Source: CATOSP01 sp965237775
Lineage (GTDB): Bacteria; Chloroflexota; Dehalococcoidia; Lucifugimonadales; UBA3495
Assembly: GCA_965237775.1 (NCBI GenBank)
Contig: OZ250155.1
Coordinates: forward strand, 2,046,001 to 2,110,000
DNA length: 64,000 nucleotides
Direction of reading: 5' to 3'
Positions 54,847 to 63,509 of this stretch are shown in pieces (within the stretch, counting starts at the first letter, position 1; each line of letters begins with the position of its first letter). The position numbers and the translations under genes are program-made. Below the pieces are notes generated by a model, which had not been told where the DNA came from, ran no database searches, and saw only the letters and a program-made list of their open reading frames with translations.

Positions 54847-56145
54847 ATGTATGGAGAGTCCCATACGTTGGTCAAGAGCCTTTGGCGAGACACTGTCAGA
54901 AAGAGCCATTACGGCTGGGTAATCTTCGGCCTGGCATTTGCCAATCTGACCACGGAAGGGGGCATCAAAAACACCGCCCCCGTGCTCTTCCTGGCCTTCC
55001 GGGAGAGCTTCAGCCGGAGCGCGGCCGCCACTGCGGGGATATTCTCCACTGCCGGACTGACCGGGACGTTCCTCGCGCCGTTGTTGGGCGGGATGCTGGA
55101 CCGGCTTGGGCCCCGTTACCTGTTCGCCCTGGGAGGCGTGGTGCTTCTCATCGGGTACCTGGCCAGTAGCCTGGTGACCGAATTCTGGCAACTGTTCATC
55201 TTCTATGGCGTCGTGATAACCATCGGAGAAAACGCGGTCTCTTCCTTCACGGCCACCGCGAACCTTGCGCCTTGGTTTCCCAGGAACCGTGGGCGCGCCC
55301 TGGGGCTGGCAGACGCTGGGAATCCGGTGGGCCAGAGCATATTCACGCCCCTAACCCAACTTCTCATTTCCCTGGTCGGCTGGCGCACGGCGTGTCAGAT
55401 TTTGGGTCCCGTTTTCTTCCTGATGGTCGTCCCGGCCAACTTGTTGCTTCAGCGGCGCCCTCCGAGATTCACACCGTCCCCCGACGCCCCACCAATCGAA
55501 GGCGAGTCAACGAGTCCCGGCCCTGGGACCCAGCCTCAACCCCGGCCACCCGGGCAGATCAAGAAGCTGGTCCGGTCCGGCGCATTGTGGTGCATGGTGT
55601 CCGCCCGGACAATATCCTCGGTGGCGATCCAGTTGACCAACGTCCACATGGTCGCGTTCTTCGTGGCCGGAGGCTACACGCCAATACAGGCAGCCTCCAC
55701 CATCGGGGCCGTGGGCATGGTGGGGTTGGTCGGGCGGCCAATGAGCGGCAGCCTCTCCGACGTTCTCGGCAGGGAATTGGTCTATACCCTGGGATTCGGG
55801 ATGCAGATAACCGCCATCATGGTCGTTCTTATACTTGGGAACGGTGAGGTCTTGTGGCCGTTGGTGGTCTTCGTTGCGTTCACCGGGCTGAGCGACGGCA
55901 TCGGCGGCCTTGCCCTGAGCGCGAAGGCCGCCGACCTGATACCGGCCGACAGCTTGGGCTCCGCCATGGGAAACATACAAGGGGGGCGGGGTGTTGGTTT
56001 GCTCGCCGGGCCGGTGGTGGGCGGACTGCTGTTTGACTTGCAAGGTGACTACGTGGGGGCTTACCTTCTGGCCGTGGGGTTTTACCTGGCGGCCATCGGG
56101 TGCATGTGGGCGACGCGGCTGGCGCGCCGCCCGGTTATCGCTTGA
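54847..56145 (+). CDS. MFS transporter (OxlT/monocarboxylate-like)
   Basis: A 432-residue membrane protein with about twelve helices. HYGWVIFGLAFANLTTEGG (helix 1), LGGMLDRLGPRYLFALGG (loop 2-3 motif), ANLAPWFPRNRGRALGLADAG, and RPMSGSLSDVLGRELVYTLG mark the OxlT/MCT-like group. A Pro-rich cytoplasmic loop lies at about 205-238. It is convergent with the TPP enzyme gene, ten bases away. Confidence 0.88.
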   Translation: MYGESHTLVKSLWRDTVRKSHYGWVIFGLAFANLTTEGGIKNTAPVLFLAFRESFSRSAAATAGIFSTAGLTGTFLAPLLGGMLDRLGPRYLFALGGVVLLIGYLASSLVTEFWQLFIFYGVVITIGENAVSSFTATANLAPWFPRNRGRALGLADAGNPVGQSIFTPLTQLLISLVGWRTACQILGPVFFLMVVPANLLLQRRPPRFTPSPDAPPIEGESTSPGPGTQPQPRPPGQIKKLVRSGALWCMVSARTISSVAIQLTNVHMVAFFVAGGYTPIQAASTIGAVGMVGLVGRPMSGSLSDVLGRELVYTLGFGMQITAIMVVLILGNGEVLWPLVVFVAFTGLSDGIGGLALSAKAADLIPADSLGSAMGNIQGGRGVGLLAGPVVGGLLFDLQGDYVGAYLLAVGFYLAAIGCMWATRLARRPVIA

Positions 56146-56154
56146 AAATCTGGT

Positions 56155-57810
56155 CTATCTTCCCACCCAGCCGCCGTAGATCGGGTATTGGCTGCACACG
56201 AACTCGATATAGGAAGGCTGGTTGGCGTCGTTGGCCGCCAGGGCCCTGTTGAGCGCCGGTCCCACCTCAGACGGCTCCGTGACCCGCTCGGTGTGGTAAC
56301 CCAGTTCCCCAATCACCCGGGACATGTCCACTTCGTCGTACCCCAAGACCCGGTGGGTGAAGGGGTCGTGGCCGTCGCCCCAGAATCCGGGGCCATACCC
56401 GGCAAAACCGCCGTTGCTAACATGGGCAATTGTAATGCCCAGTTTCTGGCGCAGCGGCACTTCCAGGTTACCCATCATGTACCCGAGCCCGGCTTCACCA
56501 GTGACCGCCACACAGTGTTTCTCGGGGAAGGAGATCTTGGCCGCAATCGTCGCCGCCAGGCTGAACCCCAGGGAAGACACGTTCCCCCACCCCAGGAAAC
56601 CACGCGGGACCAGCGTGTCGTAGACCGTGCTCAACTGGTCCCGAGTGTTTCCGGACTCGTGGGTGACGAAGGACCGCTGCGGGTCCAGCACTTCCATTAG
56701 ACCGGCGTAGACGCGGTAGGGATTGATGGGTCTGTCGGTGGAGGCCATCGCTTCGCGGTATTGCGCCATCGCCTCGTCTCTTGCCGACTTCACTTCGGCC
56801 ATGACGCTGCCCGGAGCCCGTCCGTTGCCGGAGGTCTTCTCGGAAAGGGTCTTTTCCAGCGCCTCCAGAGTAAACCGGGCGTCTCCGATGAGGGCCACCG
56901 CCGTCGGATACACCTTGTTCACGTGTATTTCGTCTACGTTGCAGTGGATGATCTTCTTGGCAACGGCGTTGGGGATGCCGTGGCTAAACCTGCCGGGAGA
57001 AAGGCTAGAGCCCACGGCCAGCAGCACGTCGCATTTGTTCAGGTAATGGTCCACCTGCCCGCCGCGCACTCCAACGAAGAGAGGATGGTCTTCGGGGAAA
57101 GCTCCCTTGGCCTTGAGAGTCGTAACCACCGGAGCGTTGGCCAACTCGGCCAAGGCCTTGAGCTGGGCTGACCCACCGGCATAGATTACACCCTCTCCCG
57201 CGTAGATCAACGGGTCCTTGGCCTCGATAAGCAGGTCCACAGCCTGCGCAACATCATCCGGGTTGGGCAGCGACTTCCAGCCTTTGACCGGAACGTAGGG
57301 GTCCGCCGTTTCGTCGTAAAGGGCGCGGGCGTCCGGGATAGCCAACACCACGGGGCCCGGCCTGCCGGTGCGCAACATGGTGAACGCCCGGCGCATGAAC
57401 TCTGGAAGCCGGCTCGGCTGGTCCAGGTACCCGTACCATTTGGACACCGACTTCAAGCTCGATGTGACGTCGAACTGGCTGTTTTCGGTGGAACCTATGG
57501 GCACGCCGTCGGTGATGCAGAGGACCGGCGAACCGTCCTCGTAGGCCTGCGCCATGCCCGCATAGGCGACCTGCAGACCGGCTGCGTTGACCCCGCCTTG
57601 GAAAGTCGCCACCCCAATGGAAGAGCCCGCGTTTATGCGGGAGTAGGCGTCGGCCAGCGCCACGGCATAGCGGTCGTCCCGCATCATGACCATCGGTATC
57701 CCTTCCCGCCCCAGGGAGTTATTGACCTGGCAGACCGGAAATGTGGACACCCACTGCACACCTTCTTGCTTCAAAATCTGCGCGATTCCAGTTCCCACGC
57801 TTATCGTCAT
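56155..57810 (-). CDS. Thiamine-diphosphate-binding protein with altered cofactor residues
   Basis: From ATG 57810 (GGAGGA upstream), 551 residues of an IlvB-like three-domain protein. In the Pyr domain the position of the activating Glu reads MMRDDRYAVALADAYSRI, with Asp. In the PP domain the GDG of the Mg/TPP motif reads TGEAGLGYMMGNLEV, followed normally by SNGGFAGYGPGF in place of the N-containing end. The central domain (LIYAGEGVIYAGGSAQLKAL) and VLLAVGSSLSPG look ordinary. It may still bind TPP, since Asp and Glu are conservative changes, but standard acetolactate synthase activity should not be assumed. Confidence 0.82.
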   Translation of the reverse strand: MTISVGTGIAQILKQEGVQWVSTFPVCQVNNSLGREGIPMVMMRDDRYAVALADAYSRINAGSSIGVATFQGGVNAAGLQVAYAGMAQAYEDGSPVLCITDGVPIGSTENSQFDVTSSLKSVSKWYGYLDQPSRLPEFMRRAFTMLRTGRPGPVVLAIPDARALYDETADPYVPVKGWKSLPNPDDVAQAVDLLIEAKDPLIYAGEGVIYAGGSAQLKALAELANAPVVTTLKAKGAFPEDHPLFVGVRGGQVDHYLNKCDVLLAVGSSLSPGRFSHGIPNAVAKKIIHCNVDEIHVNKVYPTAVALIGDARFTLEALEKTLSEKTSGNGRAPGSVMAEVKSARDEAMAQYREAMASTDRPINPYRVYAGLMEVLDPQRSFVTHESGNTRDQLSTVYDTLVPRGFLGWGNVSSLGFSLAATIAAKISFPEKHCVAVTGEAGLGYMMGNLEVPLRQKLGITIAHVSNGGFAGYGPGFWGDGHDPFTHRVLGYDEVDMSRVIGELGYHTERVTEPSEVGPALNRALAANDANQPSYIEFVCSQYPIYGGWVGR

Positions 57811-57893
57811 CAGAATTCCTCCAGATATTCGTCCCCGGTCCACGGGTGAAGCCGCCCGGGAACTTAGCGCAGCAATTATACACGCCAAAGCCC

Positions 57894-57981
57894 TTCGGCC
57901 CCGGCCCGCTCGGATTGTGCAATGCCGAGCGCGGCGTCAGTCTCTAGAGGGCGTTTCGGCCCCGGCCGGCTCGGATTGTGC
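57894..57981. repeat. Two 27-bp direct repeats upstream of the TPP enzyme gene
   Basis: TTCGGCCCCGGCCCGCTCGG followed by ATTGTGC at 57894-57920 recurs at 57955-57981 with one change (CCC to CCG). The start-to-start distance is 61 bp. They lie between divergent genes and could be regulator sites or dispersed repeat copies. Confidence 0.75.
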
Positions 57982-58064
57982 GCTGGCGCGAGAGGGGGTT
58001 AAACTATCGGCGTTGCGGCCTGGGCCGCCGCGTGAACTAGAACTGCAGGTCCGGGAGGAGCTAA

Positions 58065-59159
58065 GTGCGGGTCTCCACGGGATTCATCCACGGTTATGCC
58101 GTCGCGGATTGGGACGAACTGTCAACCTTCGCCATCGAGGCCGAGCGTTTGGGGGTAGATAGCATCTGGTCCCCGGAAGCCTGGGGTTTCGACGGCGCAA
58201 CGCCCCTGGCGTACCTGGCGGCCAAGACGTCCACAATCAAGCTGGGAACGGGAGTGCTCCAGATAGGGACGCGAACTCCCACCAACACGGCAATGACGGC
58301 CATGTCTCTTAATTCCATGTCCAATGGCAGGTTCCTGCTGGGAATCGGCGCCAGCGGACCCCAGGTCATGGAGGGGTTTCACGGGGTGATATTCGACGAT
58401 CCCATTGGCCGCACCCGCGAGACCATCGAAATCATGAAGCAGGTCTTCTCCGGGGAGCGCGTGGCCTATCAGGGAAGGAACCACCGATTGCCCGTGCGGG
58501 AAGGGCAGGGTAAGTCCATACGCACCGAGTCTCCGGCGATGCCCGACATCCCAATCTACATCGCCTCCCTGGGACCCAGGAACCTGCGGTTGACGGGTGA
58601 GATGGCTGACGGTTGGAAGGGCACGTCCTTCATGCCCGAACACGCGGACGCATTCTTCGACCATATCCAGGAAGGAGCGCGGAAAGCGGGCAGGTCTATG
58701 TCGGACATCGACCTGCAGGTGGGCGGGACGGTGCTGTTCACCGACGATGTCGACGAAGCCGTAGAGGCCCTCAAGCCTGGCCTTGCTTTCAGCCTCGGCG
58801 CAATGGGTTCCCGCCAGTTCAACTTCTACAACGCCGCATACAGCCGGGCAGGATTCGCCGATGAGGCCAAGGAAGTGCAAAGCCTCTGGATCGACGGACG
58901 GAGGGACGAAGCCCGGAAACTCGTCCCGTCGGAGATGGTCCTCAAGTCCAACCTGCTTGGCACCGACGAAATGGTCAAGGACCGCATCCGCGCCTACCGT
59001 GACGCGGGAGTGGACACACTATCGGCATCCCTCCGTTACCGGGCGGTTGGGCGCACCGGGCTGTCTGCTCCCAACCTGCATCAGCGTATCGAGGTGCTGG
59101 GTCACCTCATGGAGCTGGTGAACGAGGTCAACCAGGAGCCCTTCGACCCTCCCTGGTAA
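58065..59159 (+). CDS. LLM-class flavin/F420-dependent oxidoreductase
   Basis: A 364-residue TIM-barrel protein resembling methylene-H4MPT reductase-like LLM proteins. STFAIEAERLGVDSIWSPEA, IKLGTGVLQIGTRTPTNTAM, MSNGRFLLGIGASGPQVMEGFHG and the IYIASLGPRNLRLTGEMADGW segment are the group marks. Many such proteins use F420, which is not provable here. Start GTG 58065 has GGGAGGAG at 58053-58060. It is the first of four genes in one direction, through to 62641. Confidence 0.9.
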   Translation: MRVSTGFIHGYAVADWDELSTFAIEAERLGVDSIWSPEAWGFDGATPLAYLAAKTSTIKLGTGVLQIGTRTPTNTAMTAMSLNSMSNGRFLLGIGASGPQVMEGFHGVIFDDPIGRTRETIEIMKQVFSGERVAYQGRNHRLPVREGQGKSIRTESPAMPDIPIYIASLGPRNLRLTGEMADGWKGTSFMPEHADAFFDHIQEGARKAGRSMSDIDLQVGGTVLFTDDVDEAVEALKPGLAFSLGAMGSRQFNFYNAAYSRAGFADEAKEVQSLWIDGRRDEARKLVPSEMVLKSNLLGTDEMVKDRIRAYRDAGVDTLSASLRYRAVGRTGLSAPNLHQRIEVLGHLMELVNEVNQEPFDPPW

Positions 59160-59231
59160 CACCATCACGGAAAACCGCTCAAGCCCTGGACCCCGGTGGC
59201 GATTCCCAAACATTCGGTCCCGGAGGAACAA

Positions 59232-60266
59232 ATGGCCGTTCAGATCGATCTCAGAGTCCCACCCTGCAAGCCAGTCACCGAGCTAGGCGCGTTTGCCCGG
59301 CAAGCCGAGGAAGCGGGCTTTGACGGGGTGGGTGTGCTGGACTCCCAACTGCTGGAACGGGACGTTTTCGTAAGCATGGCCTTCGCAATTCAGGCCACCG
59401 AACGAATTAGGATTTCATCGGCCGTGATCAACCCTGTGACTCGCCACGTGTCCGTTCTGGCGTCGGCGATGAAGACCGTGGCGGAGCTTGCTCCGGGCCG
59501 GGTCGAGTTCTGGATGGGCCGGGGTTTCAGTTCCGTGCAGACGGTGGGAGTTCGGCCCGCGTCTGTGCGGCAGATGCGCCGGGATGTGCACACTATGAAA
59601 GAATTATTGCGCGGTGAAGAGGTCGCGTTCAACGACTCCAACAGCCGAATGCGCCATGGCGACACGGAAGTCCCACCTATCTTCATCGCGGCCCACGGCC
59701 CCCGGGCCATCGAGCTTGCAGGAGAGGTGGCCGACGGCGTCCTGCTCCAGGTCGGGATCGACCCCGGGTCCATCGAGGTTGCCCGCAAACATCTGGAAGC
59801 GGGTGCGGCCCGTGCCGGGCGCGATCCAGCGGATATCGAAATGGCCCTAACCGCCACCACCATCATCCATGAAGACCAACAGGAGGCCATGGAGATAGCC
59901 CGCCCTCTGTGCGCGCAAAGGCTGATCGAGACCTCCCACGAGCCCTACCTGAGAGGAGCGGGCATCGATCCGGGAGAGTTGGAAATACCCCAAGGCCTCC
60001 GGGAGCTGTACCCCGACATTCCCCATGCAGAGGACTGGGAGGAAGCCAAGCGATTGTGCCAGTTCATGCCCCAAGACCTCCTCGCCCAGATGTGCGACGC
60101 AATAGGGCTCATCGGGACGCCTGAATACTGCGCCCAACGGCTGCGGGAGGCCGAGGCACAAGGCATTAAGCGCCTGTACCTGATGACCTCAGAGACCTAC
60201 GAGTTCCCACACAGGGAGTTGAAAGCGTTCAAGGACGTGGTATTCCCGTCGCTGGCGGCAGCTTAG
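59232..60266 (+). CDS. LLM-class flavin/F420-dependent oxidoreductase
   Basis: From ATG 59232 (CGGAGGA upstream), 344 residues. FARQAEEAGFDGVGVLDSQL, RIRISSAVINPVTRHVSVLA, LAPGRVEFWMGRGFSS and IFIAAHGPRAIELAGEVADGVLLQVG follow the LLM pattern. It is only distantly similar to its upstream neighbour, so it is not a recent copy. Seventy-two bases separate the two genes. Confidence 0.9.
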   Translation: MAVQIDLRVPPCKPVTELGAFARQAEEAGFDGVGVLDSQLLERDVFVSMAFAIQATERIRISSAVINPVTRHVSVLASAMKTVAELAPGRVEFWMGRGFSSVQTVGVRPASVRQMRRDVHTMKELLRGEEVAFNDSNSRMRHGDTEVPPIFIAAHGPRAIELAGEVADGVLLQVGIDPGSIEVARKHLEAGAARAGRDPADIEMALTATTIIHEDQQEAMEIARPLCAQRLIETSHEPYLRGAGIDPGELEIPQGLRELYPDIPHAEDWEEAKRLCQFMPQDLLAQMCDAIGLIGTPEYCAQRLREAEAQGIKRLYLMTSETYEFPHRELKAFKDVVFPSLAAA

Positions 60267-60300
60267 TCAAAAGCCCCATTCATTTAAGGGTTTGGACAAA

Positions 60301-60328
60301 GGGTTAGGACGGAGAGGGTTAGGACGGA
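60301..60328. repeat. Tandem 13-bp repeat before the amidohydrolase gene
   Basis: GGGTTAGGACGGA occurs at 60301-60313 and 60316-60328, a 15-bp period, in the 144-bp gap between two genes. A partial third unit (GGGTTTGGACAAA) precedes it at about 60288. Confidence 0.8.
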
Positions 60329-60410
60329 TTTCTGGGCGGCAGCCCAAATCGGCGGTGTGGTATCATGAACCCGCCTAACCCCACCCAATTTATCGCTATG
60401 GAGGGTCAAC

Positions 60411-61433
60411 ATGCCATTCGGAGGCAATGACTGGCTGGACCTGACCACCGAACCAGCCCTCGAACCCGACTTGCCAATCTGCGACCCCCACCACCACTTT
60501 TGGGACTTGCGGACCCAGCGGATCCCCTATCAGAGGTATCTCCTGCACGAGCTGGCCGCCGACACGAATAGCGGCCACAACGTCCGCTCAACCGTGTTCG
60601 TGGAGGCGCGGTCCATGTACCGGGCCGACGGTCCTGAAGAACTTCGCTCCGTGGGAGAGGTCGAGTTTGTCCAGGGACTAGCCGCGGCCGCCGACACCGG
60701 CCTGTACGGCCCCTGCAAGGCGGCGGCATCCATCGTGGGCCACGCCAACCTGCATTTGGCCGACCGGGTTGAGCCCGTCCTCGAAGCGCTGCAAGCTGCC
60801 AGCCCCAACCGGTTCCGGGGTATCCGGCATTCGGTGACCTGGGACCCCAACCCGCAGGTCGAGAACACCGCCGCCATCGCCCAGGCCAACCAGTTGGGCA
60901 GCGAAACCTTTCTCGCCGGAGCCAGGGTGCTGTCCCGCATGGGACTGTCCCTGGAAGGCTGGATGTACCACCCCCAACTCCCCGAACTGGCCGAATTCGC
61001 CAGGGCTTTACCCGACCTGACCATCATCCTGAACCACATCGGCGGCCTGCAAAGGGTGGGCCCTTACGCCAACCGCGATGACGAAGTGCTGGCGGACTGG
61101 CGGTCAGGAATCGCGGCAGTGGCCGAATGCCCCAACGTGAATATGAAGCTGGGCGGCATCGGTATGCCCCGCACCGGTTTCGACTGGCACCTCCGCGAGA
61201 CCCCCATCGGTTCCGAAGAGCTGGCCGAGTCCATGTCGCCGCTCATGAACTACTGCATTGAGCAGTTCGGACCAAGCCGCTGCATGTTCGAGAGCAACTT
61301 CCCCGTGGACAAGGTGTCCTTCTCCTACAACATCATGTACAACGCGTTCAAACGGCTTTCCTCGGGATATTCGGCCAGCGAACGGGCCGACCTGTTCCAC
61401 GATACCGCGGCCCGTGTGTACCGCATCAACTAA
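60411..61433 (+). CDS. Amidohydrolase-family (TIM-barrel, amidohydrolase_2) hydrolase
   Basis: A 340-residue metal-dependent hydrolase. ICDPHHHFWDL gives the HxH metal pair near 25-29. Further ligands fit FRGIRHSVTWD, TIILNHIGGLQ (His after strand 6) and the terminal-strand Asp in CMFESNFPVDKVSF. Relatives include lactonases and o-pyrocatechuate/ACMSD-type decarboxylases. It is followed after 35 bp by an LLM oxidoreductase, so the two may act in sequence, for example on a product of flavin-dependent cleavage. Confidence 0.88.
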   Translation: MPFGGNDWLDLTTEPALEPDLPICDPHHHFWDLRTQRIPYQRYLLHELAADTNSGHNVRSTVFVEARSMYRADGPEELRSVGEVEFVQGLAAAADTGLYGPCKAAASIVGHANLHLADRVEPVLEALQAASPNRFRGIRHSVTWDPNPQVENTAAIAQANQLGSETFLAGARVLSRMGLSLEGWMYHPQLPELAEFARALPDLTIILNHIGGLQRVGPYANRDDEVLADWRSGIAAVAECPNVNMKLGGIGMPRTGFDWHLRETPIGSEELAESMSPLMNYCIEQFGPSRCMFESNFPVDKVSFSYNIMYNAFKRLSSGYSASERADLFHDTAARVYRIN

Positions 61434-61468
61434 CCAGAACACTTTGAGCATAAGCGAGGTGGACTAGG

Positions 61469-62641
61469 ATGGCGCTACCTGAACGGATGAAATTCGGCAT
61501 ATTCCTGGGTCCATTCCACCGGGTGGGTGAGAATCCGACCCTTGCGATCGACCGGGACCTTGAACTGGTCCAGTGGCTCGACTATCTGGGGTTCGACGAA
61601 GCGTGGATCGGCGAACACCACAGCGCCGGTTGGGAGACTATCTCCTCACCGGAGATATTCATGGCCGTGGCTGCGGACCGGACCCGTCACATAAAGTTGG
61701 GCTCCGGTGTCATCAGCCTTCCTTACCACCATCCGTTGATGGTGGCCAACCGGATGGTCCAGCTTGACCACATGACTCATGGCAGGGTCATGCTTGGCGT
61801 CGGACCCGGCGCCCTGCCCGGCGATGCATACATGATGGGTATCCCTCACGAGGTCCAGCGGGAACGGATGGACGAGGCTCTGGGTATCGTCCTGCGCCTG
61901 TTCACCGAGACCGAACCCATCACATACAAGAGCGACTGGTTCGAGCTAAACGAAGCAATGCTCCAACTGCGCCCCTACCAGAAACCCTACATGCCTGTGG
62001 CGGTCGCTTCGGTGCAGACTCCCGCCGGTGTGGCGTTGGCGGGTAAGTACAGCGCCGCTGTCCTGACCATAACCGTGCCCAGGGACCCCAGTTCCGGCCC
62101 TTCGGACCTAAAGGCCCTCTGGGACATCGCCGAGGAGTCCGCGGCGGAACACGAGCAGACCGTTAACCGCGACGACTGGAGGCTGGTGCTGCCGGTTCAC
62201 CTGGCCGAGACCCGCGAGGAGGCCATCGAGGAAGCCAGGCTGGGTTCCGGCCGGTACCTGCGCGAGTACTCCGAGGGCACCAACGGACGCAAACCCGTGT
62301 TCGACGGTCCCCTGGAAAAAGTCATCGACTACATGGTCGACTCCGGCTCGTGGATTATTGGCACCCCGGACGACTGTGTCGAAGCCATCAAGCGGCTGGA
62401 CGAGCAGAGCGGCGGTTTCGGCGGGTTCCTTGTCCAGACCATCGACTGGGCTCCGAGAGAGAAGATGCTCCGCAGTTACGAACTGCTGGCCCGCTACGTC
62501 ATGCCCCAATTCCAGGGGTCACTGGTTGGCACTCAGGCTTCCAACCAATGGGCAGCCGAAAGGCAAGACACCCTGGTAGCCGGCAGGACTCGGGCCCTGG
62601 ACCGCGCCCGCGAGGTCTACGCAGACCAACGCGCCCGGTAA
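61469..62641 (+). CDS. LLM-class flavin-dependent oxidoreductase
   Basis: A 390-residue luciferase-like monooxygenase. MKFGIFLGPFHRVGENP, LDYLGFDEAWIGEHHSAGWE, VISLPYHHPLMVANRMVQLDHMTHGRVMLGVGPGALP are almost the same wording as in the protein at 46143, placing both in the FMN-dependent LadA/limonene-monooxygenase-like subgroup. It carries a C-terminal extension after residue 350 (QASNQWAAERQDTLVAGRTR). A strong terminator follows at 62672. Confidence 0.9.
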   Translation: MALPERMKFGIFLGPFHRVGENPTLAIDRDLELVQWLDYLGFDEAWIGEHHSAGWETISSPEIFMAVAADRTRHIKLGSGVISLPYHHPLMVANRMVQLDHMTHGRVMLGVGPGALPGDAYMMGIPHEVQRERMDEALGIVLRLFTETEPITYKSDWFELNEAMLQLRPYQKPYMPVAVASVQTPAGVALAGKYSAAVLTITVPRDPSSGPSDLKALWDIAEESAAEHEQTVNRDDWRLVLPVHLAETREEAIEEARLGSGRYLREYSEGTNGRKPVFDGPLEKVIDYMVDSGSWIIGTPDDCVEAIKRLDEQSGGFGGFLVQTIDWAPREKMLRSYELLARYVMPQFQGSLVGTQASNQWAAERQDTLVAGRTRALDRAREVYADQRAR

Positions 62642-62671
62642 TCACCGAGCGCGTTCGATACCCGACGATTT

Positions 62672-62706
62672 AGCCAGCCCCTTTTCATCAGGGGGCTGGC
62701 TTTCGT
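62672..62706 (+). terminator. Rho-independent terminator ending the LLM/amidohydrolase run
   Basis: AGCCAGCCCC (62672-62681) and GGGGCTGGCT (62692-62701) form a perfect 10-bp stem, with TTCGTT after it. On the opposite strand the preceding gene also ends here (62712), so it may serve both. Confidence 0.8.
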
Positions 62707-62711
62707 TCGAG

Positions 62712-63386
62712 CTAGTCCATCGGCCAGATGCGGTTCGCGGTTAGTGAAGCGACCACGTCGATTCCTCCGTAGAGCCGGCCGCGCGCCGTCCAGTCGGCTC
62801 GCACCGCGTTCAGTTTCTCCCTGGCGGCGGCTGCATCCCGATTGTCCGTCTCGTAGATGGCCAGATACTTGCCCTTGGTAGCCTCGGGGTCTGTGCTCAC
62901 GTACCGGTATGCGGTATGGTACGCCCCGGTATCGAGGATGTCGGGGATATGGACGTCCTCGTACCACCGGTTGAACTCCTTCTCGTCGTGGGTGTCCTTA
63001 CAATTGCTCAGCACCAGCAGCATCCCCAGCGAGGGCTTGGCGGCGGCGTTGAACTCTCCGCCCTTCCGCTTGAACACACCCACAGTCACCGGCTGGATCA
63101 GCGGTGTGCCGCGGTCCTCGTCGCCACGGGTCCTGGCGCCCGCCTCCCGGTGCGCCGGCATTGCCTTTTCCACTTCTTCCCAGGCGGTCTCATAAGTGGC
63201 TACGTATTGCCCGGCGGGGGAAGCGGGGTCGGAGTTGGCAAACCTGATGGCGTGGCGGAAAATTCCCGGTCCCGTGACGTCGGGCACGTGCATGTGGTTG
63301 TACCAGTAATTGTACTCATCGGACTTGGAGGCGTCGGTGCAGTTGGTAATCGCCAGCAACAACCCGTTGGGATATCGTCCTTCCAT
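62712..63386 (-). CDS. Doubled dimeric alpha-beta-barrel protein (EthD/DUF4286-like)
   Basis: A 224-residue protein containing two homologous domains. Domain 1 reads GLLLAITNCTDASKSDEYNYWYNHMHVPDV (about 8-37), domain 2 GMLLVLSNCKDTHDEKEFNRWYEDVHIPDI (about 121-150), each followed by a GQYVATYET/GKYLAIYET strand. The WYxxxHxPD motif is typical of EthD-like ferredoxin folds that act as dimers; here one chain could form the whole barrel. Function is unknown; relatives sit near monooxygenases. Confidence 0.75.
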   Translation of the reverse strand: MEGRYPNGLLLAITNCTDASKSDEYNYWYNHMHVPDVTGPGIFRHAIRFANSDPASPAGQYVATYETAWEEVEKAMPAHREAGARTRGDEDRGTPLIQPVTVGVFKRKGGEFNAAAKPSLGMLLVLSNCKDTHDEKEFNRWYEDVHIPDILDTGAYHTAYRYVSTDPEATKGKYLAIYETDNRDAAAAREKLNAVRADWTARGRLYGGIDVVASLTANRIWPMD

Positions 63387-63509
63387 GGTCCCTCCTAATC
63401 TCTCACCAGGCGCGAAGACAGAGTCTCACGCGAAGGCCAGGTTGGACGAATAGTACGTCGGATGGTTGGAGTTGTCCACCGGGCTTGCGAAGAGGAGGGC
63501 GGGCGGCTC

